A stretch of DNA of 64,000 nucleotides from Gautieria morchelliformis (lineage: Eukaryota > Basidiomycota > Agaricomycetes > Gomphales > Gomphaceae): the NCBI GenBank assembly GCA_015179125.1, contig WHVA01000420.1:38213-102212 (forward strand), in the 5' to 3' direction. The stretch's first letter is position 1. Each line of letters begins with the position of its first letter. Shown here one piece after another: positions 1 through 11,199 of this stretch. The translations under genes were made by a program, and so were the position numbers. The notes beneath the pieces are model-generated. The model made no database searches. It was given only the letters and a program-made list of their open reading frames with translations, and was not told the DNA's origin.

Positions 1-3000
1 TTGAGCGATGAGTCGTTTATTGGATGACCGGTTAGAGGAGGAGCTTGGGGAATTGTCTCAATCGTAAGCAAATCTTCTCGCCAATAAGGCTGACACATTG
101 CTACTTTTCGCTTGTCTCTTCACGGCATACTTGGTAGTGTACCAACTGATGTCTTTAGTATCCGATCCATTGGTCAATAATTTTATATCATTGTTAGCAT
201 GGGTCACCAACAAATCGATATTGTTCCAATTGATGATCATACCGTATGTCCTTTTAGGCCATCATCTGCCATTATCGTTGACCATCTCCACTTGAGATAA
301 TTCCCAGGGAGCATGTCTTTTGCATTTGAGGAGGCCTTTTGTATTCAGAGTCAAGCACATTTGCGTGGAATGTACATGGACTTGCAACGTTCTTGCTAAG
401 CTTTTCAGAGTGATTCCTACTGATTTTGGGAAATCGGGATTTCAAGGATCCAGAGGTCTGGAGTAAGCAGAAGCCCTTTCTTTGTGAGCCTTTTTCATTA
501 CAGAGGATTCCTCCTGCAACTGATCATCGGATATGCCATCCATGCGGGTGGAGATGGACTGTCTGATGATTGCACACATCTTGGCATGGAATTCTTGTGT
601 TTGTAGCAACTCCTGTATTTGACTTGACATCGGATCTCCCACTAACCATAATGATAGATGTAGATGAAGGGACCCTCACCCTTGTGCCTCAACCGTACCA
701 ACATAAGCCGCTATCTTGCCAAATATGCCAATTTGTCGATAAATGTGATGGAACTGATCGATGGATATACTGTACAGTTCTTCCAATACCAATTTCACAG
801 ACATGTGGAAATATTTTGCATCAGCAAATGGATTAGAGGCTGAATTTATAGCCTGTTGGACATGATCTGGACCTGCAGTAGCGATAAATTTGTCCATTTT
901 GATTTCTTTGCCTGCCAAGATTTGGATGATAGGATCATCTGTATCAGCGAAATTTAGGGTAATCCACAACGTTGCAGTGTTTTTCTGAAGAGTGAGGCCA
1001 TATATTTTGGAACGTATGGCCTTTCTAGATTCGTCTGTCCCTACGACTTTCCTCCGAGTAGCTGTGACAACCCTTCATAGTTTTTTAATGAAAGGGTTGC
1101 TGAATGGGATGTGATGTTTTTCTTTGTTGGCTGCTTTCGACAGGTCGTGTGAAGTAATGGCTTGAAAGTCATGTCCCTGGGATGTGAAGTAATGGCCATT
1201 AACCTGGAGTAGCAAGTAATCAAGGGTGGGAGGCAAGGAGACAACTTGACGGCTTACTTGCAATTTAGCAGATTGACAGACCTGATGTTTCTGTATTACC
1301 CCAAACACCTGGAATATACACAACATATGTTTTGAAAACTGTTGATCATTGTACTCCAATGCCCACCGGGCGTGTTCCACACATGACCCAAACAACATGT
1401 GGTCTCTGTGTCTCGAATCCTCTCCATAGGGAAAAAGATATGGATATGCTCCAAGAAGATGATTGGGATTATTGTCCTCCCCCTTGGTGAGATGCTCAGT
1501 TTCATCACATTGTCCATATTCATTGACGAATCCACCACCATGTTTAAACATGTAGTTGTCTTCCTTGGACAGCTCTTCAACGTTTTTTTCAATGGTGTTG
1601 TGAAATGCGTTGGCTATCAATGTTGTTGGAGACATGTCTTCATCTTCAACATCTATTACTCCTAGTTCTTGAACGGGGATGACTCGTGGTGAGTCATCTT
1701 GGTCTACACATCATTCAAGTGGTTGTCAGCTGATCTCCACAGAATATACTCGGTACAAACATTGTCGTTCAATTTCTTCGTCATCATCAATGGTAATGCC
1801 AGGAACCACTTCTCCTTGTTCCTCGGCAAGGAAATGTATTGAATGGTCCACCTTTATATTGTCCATAATAGCATCAGGGACACCTGCGAAAGGCAATAGA
1901 TGAAGCGCATCCTCGTCTATTTGGACGGCAGTGTACAATGGATTGTGAGATTTTAACCACAGTAATGCATCCAGCACCCATTGACGACAGACTTGCAACA
2001 AACCATTTATCGTCCTCTCCTTGACATTTTTTGGTCCCACCAATGTGATGGAGATAATGGCGGCTAATATGGCAGGTTTGGTTGGCAATAACAACCCCAT
2101 CGCCATGCTGGCCACCTGGGAAGGGTCTAAATGATATGTGGAGACATTACCCTGCAATCCACTATTAACTTGACATTTGTCCCAGAAAGAACTCCCTTTC
2201 CATTTAGGGTAAAGCTTGACCATGTACAATGCAGGATAGTATCGAGCTATTAATATCTGCTTTGGCAATGTCAACACAAACAGGTCAAATGGGACTGGAC
2301 CTATCCAAAGATTATTGGCTAGAGAAAATTGTGGACAGTTCCCTTCATGTAAACTCTCCCAACACCCATAGCATACTTGCCCATGTGTTCCATGGACATC
2401 TCTATTCTTATAATGATGGTGGGAGTGTGCAAAAACATATTTCGAGTCAAACTGTGATTTGGATTTGGATTCTCCGGGCCCAATACATCCTGGTCGGGAA
2501 GATCATTAATGGCGCAGTACCTCATCTTCAATTTCTCCATTCGTCGAACACATACACAGCAAACAGCTTTTTGAAGGTACTTGTTGGACATTTTGTCAAC
2601 GAACTTGGTTCACCGTTGCAGCTGTAACGACAAGTCTACATGCTGGAGATATTGAGACTTGTCGTTGACCGATGACCAGAGGTGTAGACGTTTGGCTTCA
2701 TGGTAAGCTTCATCTTCTATCCTCATTCTTTTGTTCAACATGTTGTGTGCCAATAGTTCTTGTATCGTAGACCATTCATCCTCCGCTTTTGTTGTGTATC
2801 CAGCATGAGCCACTCATTGCCGAAGCTCCTTTGGTAGCAAAGAAATAACCTTCATCACCTCCATTCTAGTTCGGACTACTCTGGACACCCAGTTCACCTC
2901 AGACAACAACTGAACAATTTCCAGCACCGTCAACGCTGAAATTTCGTTGATTATGACCCCTTCATCTTGAAACAAATATCGAACTTCTGCTGCTGCACAG

Positions 3001-3050
3001 ACATGTTCAACAAGGACAATGACTGCATTGGCTTCTCCATTTACCTTCAC
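1..3050 (-). pseudogene. Decayed Helitron helicase (DUF6570-like and Helitron_like_N regions), N-terminal half
   Basis: Helitron Rep-helicases nick and unwind DNA for rolling-circle transposition. Reading right to left, 2591-1726 resembles the basidiomycete DUF6570 region (LTLPKQILIARYYPALY). 1635-1075 holds LFPYGED and HARWALEYNDQQFSKHM, and 969-442 matches Helitron_like_N (MWITLNFADTDDPIIQILAG, then GTVEAQG). The Rep HUH motif is present as HLH at 658-666, directly after an in-frame TGA at 676-678. 240-58 continues the Rep domain (NDIKLLTNGSDTKDISWY). The gene runs off the left edge, so the Pif1-type helicase half is not visible. Reading frames change between blocks and there are several stops, so it cannot be functional. 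This lineage differs from the helicases at 30.8-57.5 kb, which lack the DUF6570-like part. Family assignment is from remembered motifs; fairly sure. Confidence 0.8.
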
Positions 3051-3137
3051 AATCCATGTATTTTCAGAGGTAAGAAAATGAGTGAGAATGATGTCTCAAA
3101 GTACGTTTCAAATTTGTCACACACCCCCTATTCAACC

Positions 3138-5490
3138 ATGTCTCCTACCACCATCATGACAGCTGAACAGATTTACGATGCCATGAAGGACTTCCCTTTC
3201 TTTGTTGACAACGATGACATCATAGACAATGTAAAGTGGGAAGCTATCGGTAACTCAGATGTTACCTTCGACAGGATGGAAAACCAAGAAGCCACATTTG
3301 TGTTCCCTGTGAAGATAACACCCAATCAGTAAGGATTCCTTACATCGTACACATCACATATCTTCCCCCTACCCATAGCCTTTTTGTAGGTCCCCTGGGC
3401 AAATACTTGGGTAACATAGGAACGATAGAGAAAACAAAGTATAGAATGATGTGTGCCCCTCCCGATGACACCCTGTTAAAAGGGGTGTTCAAAAAAGCAA
3501 TTCGCCTCTTCCACATTCTCCAGGAAGGAATATCCAAAACTCATGATTGTCGATACTTGCTTGAATCTGTGGATGCTGAACGACACATCATCACAAGTTT
3601 GGCAGTGTTTGAGAAAAGAGTACGTACAACAGCCTGTGCTGAATAAGGAACAATGTTCGATAGATCATATTTTTTTAGCCAACACCTGTCCTTCCCCACT
3701 GTTACCTAGAAGATTTGATGAGTAAATGTAATCCTCCCCCCCATTTTTTTTTTCATTTTGATACTCACCTATTAACAAACGCATCATAATCATGGGACAA
3801 TGAGACCTCATCTTCCCAATCCACTGTCGACAATGACACTACATCCTATCCTGTCCCAAGCGAGTTTAAAGAAAAATTCGATCATATCAAAACTGATTAT
3901 TCGGTTAACCTCCTCCCGGCATACAACTGTCATGACGCATTTATTTCTCATATTCAGGTGCTCTGTCCTACCATTTGTCACTCCATCTCCGTGTTCGTGC
4001 CGATCGCCATTGTCATGTTCGGCAACCAATTCTTGCTGTTCGCACCGATGACCATGGTTATGCCGTCAACAAGCGATCGACCTCTTCGGACTAACTTAGC
4101 AGGCATTGTTGGGCCTATCACCTCCTCTGCTCGACCCTCTTCCGATGGTGTTCTGACAATCGGATTGTCATGACCTATGTATTTCCTGCACCTTGTTACC
4201 CCCATTCCCTCGTTCGCTACTTCTCCCCCGTGTTCGCTCGGCTTCGCCCTCCACCTCGACTTCTCCTTCCCTATTCTATCGATGTTCGCCCTCCCTCACA
4301 TTTCACCGAACCGCTATTCGCTGCTCGCACATTTTGCCAACAAGGCATTCCATCAAATATGATCGATACCATTTACCCGGCATGATGATTCATCACTAAC
4401 CCCATCATCTTCTTAAATCCAACCCCTTTGGGTTTTCGTATGGCCAAAGTATGTTCGCGGGGCGTTCCTTCCGTAGGCGGTGTGGGATCGACCCAGTGGA
4501 CGAAGAGTCCGTGCAGGGTGACATGTATGTGGGTCCCAAGACATGGTTTCGTACATAAGTAACTTCGCCACCTTTACTCTCCATCGTTTCATGCTCGCAC
4601 TCCTCCCTCACTCTATTGTATGTTTATTCCATCTCCTTAGTATCATGACTGCGCACCGCTATCCAACCCTGACTCGTGACGGCCTCTTTCCTATTCGCTG
4701 ATACCATACGAGCATCCGATATAAGTAGTTTACATTTGCATGTATATTCCCCAGTTCAATTATCATACATCGTCCATCTTGTGCAAACTTGACCTTGCTG
4801 TGATCATCGTCTTGAGCCTCCCCTTGAAGATTTCTATCTTCAACCAGCCAAGGACTTAGGCATCACTGGTGAGATCTCATACTTCATCTTCGTTACCTTA
4901 GCCTGCGAACTACTTTCTGTGCTGTTGGTGAAGGGCTCTGAAGGAGCACCTTCGCCAGCGAAGGGACCGTCGAAACTTAGACAGCCCTTCCACGATATCT
5001 TGCACGTTACGTCGTCAAGTGCTGCGAGCTATTTCGCTACGACTGTAGATAGGGCGAGCCCCGTTCGGGCAACCCTCTTGTTTCGTGAACATTCATTGGT
5101 TCACTTATTCGCCGAACGGCATACTTATTCGCACAAGTTATTCGGGCATTCGCTGTGTTCACTAATACACAATATTAACGCCTAAAAACCAATCTTGACA
5201 ACAACCACAACAACCTAGTCCCTGCTGAGCAAACTTCCGAAATACTCAACGGGGCTCGTGTTGAAGTCCACTTGGCCCTAAGCCCTAATCACATCAGGAA
5301 ACAAGTAGAGAGTTTTGACTCTTTTAATGGTAATATCCGCCAGATCGTTGTGCACACCCCTGGTTCCCCAAGGCTCATCTTGCCCTACAAAAGGAAAAGT
5401 CTACATGAAGGTCCCCTCTGCCTGCCTTCCAGAACGACCTCCCGTACCGCAAAAGGGAAAGCTGCTCAGCACGCTTTGGATGAGAAGTAG
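3138..5490 (+). pseudogene. Unrecognised spliced host-like gene, split by a solo LTR
   Basis: Exon 1 is 3138-3328, starting MSPTTIMTAEQIYDAMKDF. A GT-AG intron (3329-3378, 50 bp) joins it in frame to exon 2 (3379-3619). A second intron (3620-3678, GTACGT...TTTTTTTAG, 59 bp) leads to exon 3 from 3679. Beyond 3721 the frame stays open through an AT/T-rich stretch with one TAA, probably an intron whose acceptor was lost. It then reads DNETSSSQSTVDNDTTSYPV up to 3929. The solo LTR at 3930-5200 interrupts it with TSD ACAAC. Excising the LTR and one TSD copy restores the frame across the junction, into VPAEQTSEILNGARVEVHLA and a stop after 5487. I do not recognise the product. The C-terminal part recalls multicopy hypothetical proteins of mushrooms, but that is a weak memory match. 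Short introns of this size are typical of basidiomycetes. Confidence 0.55.
3930..5200 (+). repeat. Solo LTR, family A, copy 1 (TSD ACAAC)
   Basis: Begins TGTCATGACG and ends TCTTGACA, giving TGTCA/TGACA inverted termini. It is flanked by ACAAC at 3925-3929 and 5201-5205. A second LTR-type start, TGTCATGACC, lies at 4166. From there the sequence aligns along its whole length with the 978 bp copy at 17031-18008. The first 236 bp are therefore an extra partial copy, a nested insertion or tandem duplication inside the LTR. No internal retrotransposon genes accompany it. It is richer in CpG than copies 2 and 3. Confidence 0.88.
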
Positions 5491-6337
5491 TAAAAAAGGA
5501 CAGGAGTCGCATACACACGACCAGGCGATGCACTGCAGCATGTACAACAATGATTGGCTTCCTGCATGCACCTCTTGTATTATCACCTACGTCTTCGAGT
5601 TTAATCAACGAATTAAATTTGTCAAGGACAGATCTCTTGTAATGCCCGAAGATGAAGGGTGACCGACGAGATGTGAACCGTGAAAATTAAAATAAGGCAA
5701 AACAACTGTAGGACTGTACACTTTACAGAGGAACTGTCAACTATCACAAACCTTGTCAATCACAGTCGAGTACCACAAAGGAGGAATGGATTCCCTAGGG
5801 AGAAAATATAAGCTCCAATACATCAAACATGACGATGACATCTTCAAAACACAATGCCCCAAAATGGTTGGAGATAAGATAAATACTTGCAGAAACTCCC
5901 GTGGCTGAAAAATCACGCCGCCGTTTCAAGAAATCCTACCTATTATGGTAACCAGGCAATTACTAAATACTTAAAAATCTCCTTGTACAGTATAGAAATT
6001 ATCCATCCACGACATCAAATACAAAGAGCCAGGAAGCTGGATCTATATCTCCCGGGGTTAGAAGCCCTTGTCTTCAACATGGGAAAGAAACTCCCACGCT
6101 CATGTGATTGTCATGTGATGAAGGAAAGTCATCTGACCTCAAGCTGGATTGAGGTCATGTGATTGTGTCATGTGATTGTCAGGTGACTGTATATAATCAG
6201 GTGACTTTGAGGTCATGTGATAGTCATGTGACCATGGGGGATTTTGTATCTTGTGGACCCAATGTGAGTGTAGCATAGAAATATTAATACAACCTTTGTT
6301 GAGGACATTTGAAACTAATTAACTACCTAATAAATGT
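5491..6337. other. Non-coding stretch, probably including the LINE 3' UTR
   Basis: No convincing gene is visible. The right part lies directly downstream of the LINE ORF2 stop (minus strand, 6338-6340) and is probably its 3' UTR. Its far end could not be fixed because no poly(A) tail or target duplication was recognised. The only structured part is the GTCATGTGATT cluster listed separately. Confidence 0.45.
6105..6232. repeat. Cluster of CATGTGA / GTCATGTGATT motifs
   Basis: At least six imperfect copies of TCATGTGAT or GTCATGTGATT occur within about 130 bp, mixed with the related AGGTGACT. CATGTG is E-box-like. The cluster may be a decayed tandem repeat within the LINE 3' UTR; no regulatory role can be shown. 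Confidence 0.5.
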
Positions 6338-6368
6338 TCATAAATAGGTAGCTACTTTGTGGCGGATC
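6338..6368 (-). pseudogene. LINE ORF2 C-terminal tail, displaced by gypsy I
   Basis: Read on the minus strand, this is the last part of ORF2: ATC-CGC-CAC-AAA-GTA onward to TGA at 6340-6338, encoding IRHKVATYL. It connects in frame with VAATGRLLGI, which ends at 14687 on the far side of gypsy I. The shared GGATC is the target-site duplication of gypsy I. The piece is too short to recognise alone; the call rests on the in-frame junction. Confidence 0.75.
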
Positions 6369-6893
6369 TGTAAGGACCTGGCCTTTGGCTGTTTACTTAC
6401 CTTACCGGTACAACCTTTTTTCCAAGTCTGAGCCTTGTGATACTCGTGCCCGAGTACTGTGATTCTAAGCCCGAGCCCGAGCTCATATCCGACCTTGATC
6501 CCATGCGCAAATCCCCTTATTTACTTATCCCGTTCCATCACGCATCAATTGTATATAGACCTCACCCTGATTCCCCCGTATATGCTTGCCCCTGACCCTT
6601 ACCCTTGCCCGTATATAAACCCCCTGTATGCATTCCTATTCTTCAGTGTGAAAATCATCTATCGTACTCTTTGATCCTTAGCTAGTTTCTAAGTCTTCAC
6701 CTCTTAAGCCAAACCTCGCCTCTTATTCGTTGACCTCCGAAGTTGGGACTCGTATTTAGGGTCGGCGCAGCACATAAGCTGAAGCCAAGTCCCTCTCCGA
6801 CCTCCCTATCAGAACCTCGCCCCGTAACCTTGGACCTTACCTCAGGTTTCGCCCCCAAGCTTGGTCAACCTTAAGAAGGATCGTATCGTATCA
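6369..6893 (+). repeat. Gypsy I 5' LTR
   Basis: Starts TGTAAGGACC and ends GTATCGTATCA, 525 bp. It aligns with the 3' LTR at 14162-14681 and with the internal solo copy. A TATA-like TATATAAA at 6612-6619 is probably the core promoter for the element's RNA. The sequence is rich in CCCGAGCCCGAG-type runs. Confidence 0.9.
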
Positions 6894-7183
6894 GTATTTT
6901 CAGACTGCTTACACCCAACGTATCCCTTTTCTTCACTATGTCCATGATGACTCATTCCTGCACCCTTTGGGGTATCTCAGAACAACGACGTTTCTCTGAG
7001 GCCCTGACAATTCACCACCGTCCCCGGGCATACCCCTTGCAGATCCCGCCAAGCCTAGTAATAAAAGCAAAGGTAGGGCTAACCCTGGTGACCCTTCAGG
7101 TGATCCAGGTGATGGCTCTGGAGGTTCTGACAACAATCAGGATCTCCCAAACCTGCCACCTGAAGACCTAGGACAATGAGCTA

Positions 7184-8155
7184 ATGCATCGAGTTTTCAT
7201 AAAGCTCGCTAAACCTCACGAGTCCGAAGCCCAAGCCAAGGTCAACGAACCAGACACTTATGATGGTACTGACCAGGCCAAGCTTTGCACCTTCTTCCTC
7301 CAATGCATACTCAACTTCAGAGATCGCCCCTCAGCTTTCAAAACTGGGGCATCGAAGGTACAGTATGCTATCTCTTATTTGTTGGGTTCAGCTCTCCAGT
7401 ACTTTGAACAAGCGATCCTCAGCAAAGTCCAACCTGAGCCAGATTGGCTCGAGGACTGGGACAGTTTCAAGGCAGAGCTTGAGCTCAACTTCGGCCCCTA
7501 CGACAATGCTGCCCAAGCCGATAGTGACCTCGAGAAGATCGTTATGAAGGAGCACCACAAAGCCGCACGATTCTTTATTGGCTTCGCCCGAGCTTCAACT
7601 CAGACTCAATGGAACGATGTGGTCCTCTGACACTTTGCATATAAGGGCCTGGCCAAATGAATCAAGGACGACCTACTTCACTTCCCTCGACTCCGCAGCC
7701 TTGCCGAGCTTAGGAACTTCATGCTGGAATGTGACAGCCGTTACTGGGAGCGTAAGGAATACGATGCTATGGCCAATGGTCGTAACTCCCAGCCTGCGCA
7801 CCCCGCTAATCAGTCCAGCAGCAATGCCACTAACAACAATCAGTCTTCCAGTGGTTCTAACAACAACAAGAACCGCAACAAGACCAACAACAACAGAAAG
7901 GGTTCCAACAGCAACTCCTCAAACAACAAAAGCCAGCCCGACATCTTGAGCAAGCTTGGGAAAGACAGTAAACTGCTTCCTGATGAACGCCAATGTCGGA
8001 TCGACCAAGGCCTTTGCCTGCTCTGCGGCACCAAAGGCCACATAGTCAAGGACTGCCTGAAGAACAAGTCTACCAACGGTAGCGGTTCCAAAGGTCGGGC
8101 AACAAAGACCTCTAACGAGGGGACTTCGGCCTCCATTACGGAGGTGAAAAAATAA
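7184..8155 (+). pseudogene. gag: Gypsy I gag (capsid and nucleocapsid)
   Basis: Gag forms the virus-like particle and packages the element RNA. The frame from 7184 shows a Ty3-type capsid core (YDGTDQAKLCTFFLQCILNF, then DWDSFKAELELNFGPYD), stopped by TGA at 7628 and again at 7657. The frame resumes with FPRLRSLAELRNFMLECDSR and a long Asn/Ser-rich linker (about 7780-7960). A CCHC knuckle, CLLCGTKGHIVKDC, follows at about 8014-8055, then a TAA at 8153-8155. The true start may lie upstream of 7184. The two stops mean no full Gag can be made without readthrough. Confidence 0.85.
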
Positions 8156-8205
8156 GTAGCAATCTCGGAACCACATGATCCAAGGATTGCGGTAACCTCA
8201 CCTGT

Positions 8206-8783
8206 GTGCCCAGACTCAGCGCCGCTTCACATTCATTGTCCAAAGATTCCCTTAATGTAGATTTAACCTTGCCTTCGCTTCCCAACGTCTCTTTTGTTGC
8301 ATTAGTTGACTGTGGGTCTTCTGATTGTTTTATTGAATCCAAATTTGTCCAGAAGTACTCTAAGCCTGCTTATCCTGTCTCTCCTATACCCCTGAAACTA
8401 TTTGATGGTAGTACTAACACTACCATTACCCAAGCTCTAGACTTCTGTATCTGCTTTCTGACCGGCGAACAACAATGGGTTACCTTAGTAACCTCGCTCG
8501 ACTCGAGTTGCTCGGTGGTACTTGGCCACAACTGGCTCACCCGCTACAATCCATCGATTGACTGGGTATTGGGCAGTATTACTTTCAAGACCATTGATTT
8601 GACTGCGACTCCAGCGACCACGGCGACTTCAGCCTGCTCAGCTTCAGCTATGACCTCGACTTCGCCTACGGCATCTTTGCCCCCACCTTTGACCTCACCT
8701 CTGAAGTTGCAAGCACCGCTCGTTTCCCTAATCAATGCACCCGCTTTTCTGCACGCATCCAGGTTAGAAGGATACAAAGTGTT
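8206..8783 (+). pseudogene. Gypsy I aspartic protease region, interrupted by a solo LTR
   Basis: The retroviral-type protease matures Gag and Pol. The catalytic region reads ALVDCGSSDCFIESKFVQKY, where DCGS stands in place of the usual D-S/T-G. It is followed by LKLFDGS and the conserved VVLGHNWLTRYNPSIDW. A Ser/Thr/Ala/Pro-rich linker leads toward RT. At 8783 the frame is cut by a solo LTR, and it resumes at 9675 (SQLNLASPELL). Cys in the active-site triplet may impair activity. The gypsy II copy has the standard DSGS here. Confidence 0.8.
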
Positions 8784-9674
8784 TGTAAGGACCCAGCCTT
8801 TGGCCGGTTACTTACTGGTACAACCCTTTTTGCGAGCCCGAGCCTTTTGATACTCGTGCCCGAGTACTTGTGATTCTAAGCCTACACCCAAGCCCGAGCC
8901 CGAGCTCATATCCGACCTTGATCCCATGCCCGAATCCCCTTAGTTACTGATCCCGTTCCATTGCGCATCATTTGTATATTGACCTCACCCTGATTCCCCT
9001 GCATATGCTCGCCCCTGACCCTTCCCTCGCCTGTATATAAACCCCCTGTATGCATTCCTATTCTTCAGTCTGAAAATCATCTATCGTACCCTTTGATCCT
9101 TAGCTAGTTTCTAAGTCTTAGCCTCTTGAGCCAAACCTTGCCTCTTATTCATTTACCTCCGAAGTTGGGAATCGTACGTAGGGTCGGCGCAGCACATAAG
9201 CTGAAGCCAAGTCCCTCTCTGACCTGTTATTTCGTTATTTCATTGCCTTGCCAAGATGGGAAGGACTCAGAAGTGTCTGCACATTAACTCAAGCGCAGGA
9301 GATGTAGGGAAAGGAACTTGAGACTGATAGTGAGGACACTGTTAACTCACTCAACTGGACTCAACAATGTGAGTGAATGGGCTGAAACCAATGATTTGTT
9401 GTAGCTAAAGTCCTAGCTCCTTATACAGTGGTTAACAGGGGTAAAACCCTATGGAACATTGGATTAGGAGTGCATACATCACCAATGATGTCAATGATGA
9501 TGCTATGTGCCCCTAGGTGGATAATCCATTGATGATGATGTATGCCCCTAGGAAATGTCCCTCTAGAATCCAATAACACGACCTCCCTATCAAAACCTCA
9601 CCCTGTAACCTCGGACCTTACCTCAGGTTTTGCCCCCAAGCTCGGTCAACCTTACGAAGGATTGTATCGTAACA
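8784..9674 (+). repeat. Solo LTR of the gypsy I family inside gypsy I
   Basis: Starts TGTAAGGACC and ends GTATCGTAACA, matching both outer LTRs. Flanks are GTGTT (8779-8783) and GTGTC (9675-9679), a 5 bp TSD with one mismatch. Without the nested 354 bp insertion and its 5 bp TSD it is 532 bp, like the outer LTRs (525 and 520). A second element of this family therefore inserted here and recombined down to one LTR. Confidence 0.88.
9225..9578 (+). repeat. Short solo LTR, family C, copy 1
   Basis: 354 bp, starting TGTTATTTCG and ending CCAATAACA (TGTTAT/ATAACA termini). Flanks are TGACC (9220-9224) and CGACC (9579-9583), a TSD with one C-to-T change at a CpG. A second copy in the opposite orientation lies at 52418-52806. 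No internal genes are present in either place. Confidence 0.88.
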
Positions 9675-9725
9675 GTGTCTCAACTCAACCTGGCTTCGCC
9701 TGAGCTCCTTGCCTGAGGAGCAACG

Positions 9726-11150
9726 TTGGGAGAAGGCTCCCCCAAGCCTTCTGAGAACATTAGACAACATGTTCCCGAAGTCTATCACAAATTTGCAGAT
9801 GTGTTCAGCAAAGCAGGCACTGACACCTTAGCTCCCCACCAACCCCACGACATCAAAATCAACCTCGAAGAAGGGACCTCGCCACCCATCGGTCCCATCT
9901 ACTCCCTCTCCGCTTCTGAACTCAAGGCACTCCGCGAGGTCATTGATGAGCATTTGAACATCAATTTTATCCGACCTTCACGCTCGCCTCATGGTGCACC
10001 GGTATTGTTTGTCCGCAAAAAGATGGTTCACTTCGGTTGTGTGTCAACTTCCGAGGTTTAAACAAAATTTCTAAAAAGATTTGTATCCATTGCCATTGAT
10101 TGCTGACTTACTTGATGCTCCAAAGAACTCTCGTATCTATATGAAGAGTGACCTTCGTCATGCTTACCACCTCATATGAGTGGCTGAGGGTGACGAATGG
10201 AAAACTGCCTTCAGGACTTGCTATGGGTCTTTTGAATGGTTGGTTATGCCATTTGGTCTCACTAACGCCCTGCTGCTTTCCACAGATTCATGAACGAGAT
10301 TTTCGCTGACCTTTTGGATGTTTGTGTGGTGGTATACTTGGATGACATCCTAATCTATTCTAGTGACCCCTCCAAACAATGTCAAGGAAGTCCTGCGACG
10401 ACTACGACTCAACAACCTCTTTGCAAAGGAGGATAAGTGCGAGTTTCATCGCGACTTGGTTGAATTTCTTGGCTACATTCTCTCTCCCGAGGGCCTCACT
10501 ATGGCGGATGATAAGGTAAAGGTCATTCACGACTGGCCTGAACCTCGCAAAGTTCATGACATCCAGTCCTTCCTCGGTTTCGCAAATTTCTACTGATGTT
10601 TCATTCACAACTACTCCAACATCACCATTCCCTTAACCCGACTTACCCGCAAGGGTACCCCTTGGAACTTTTCCGAGGATTGTCGACAAGCCTTCAACTT
10701 ATTGAAAAAGGCATTCACCACTGCTCCTATCCTTACCCACTGGATTCCTGACCTCCCACTAATCGTAGAGACTGATGCTTCAGATTACGCCCTCACAGCG
10801 ATCTTATCATTGCGAACCTTGGAAGGGGAACTTCATCCTGTCGCTTTCCACTCCTGCACGTTCACCGCTACCGAGCTCAACTACGATGTTCATGACAAGG
10901 AGCTCCTGGCGATCTTTGAAGCCTTTCAATGCTGGCGACACTACCTCGAGGGTTCTGGCGACCCTGTCGACGTTATAACCGATCACACAAGAACCTCGAA
11001 TACTCTTCAACAATGAAGCTCTTGACCCATCAACAAGCTCATTGGTCAGAATACATCTCTCAGTTCAACCTCGCCATCCGTTTCTGACCTGGCCGCCTCG
11101 GAACGAAGCCTGACTCTCTCACTAGAGGATGGGACATCTACCTTAAAGAG
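9726..11150 (+). pseudogene. pol: Gypsy I reverse transcriptase and RNase H
   Basis: RT copies the element RNA and RNase H removes the template. The frame opens with PPIGPIYSLSASELKALREV and [19 protein letters not shown]. It breaks near 10060 and continues in other frames with [22 protein letters not shown] and the catalytic [12 protein letters not shown] at about 10325-10365. Downstream are [31 protein letters not shown] and the RNase H start [11 protein letters not shown] (about 10768). ELNYDVHDKELLAIFEAF and WRHYLEGS follow. At least four frameshifts or stops (for example TGA after FANFY at about 10594) make it inactive. Motif order and spacing fit Ty3 elements. Confidence 0.87.
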
Positions 11151-11199
11151 GGGAATAGCGACTATGCCACCATAAACCCACAGAACCTACGACCAGTGT

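Noticed and set aside
4166-5200. Family A LTR taken to start at 4166
   Set aside because: Flanks CGGAT and ACAAC do not match. Starting at 3930 gives a perfect ACAAC duplication and restores the host frame.
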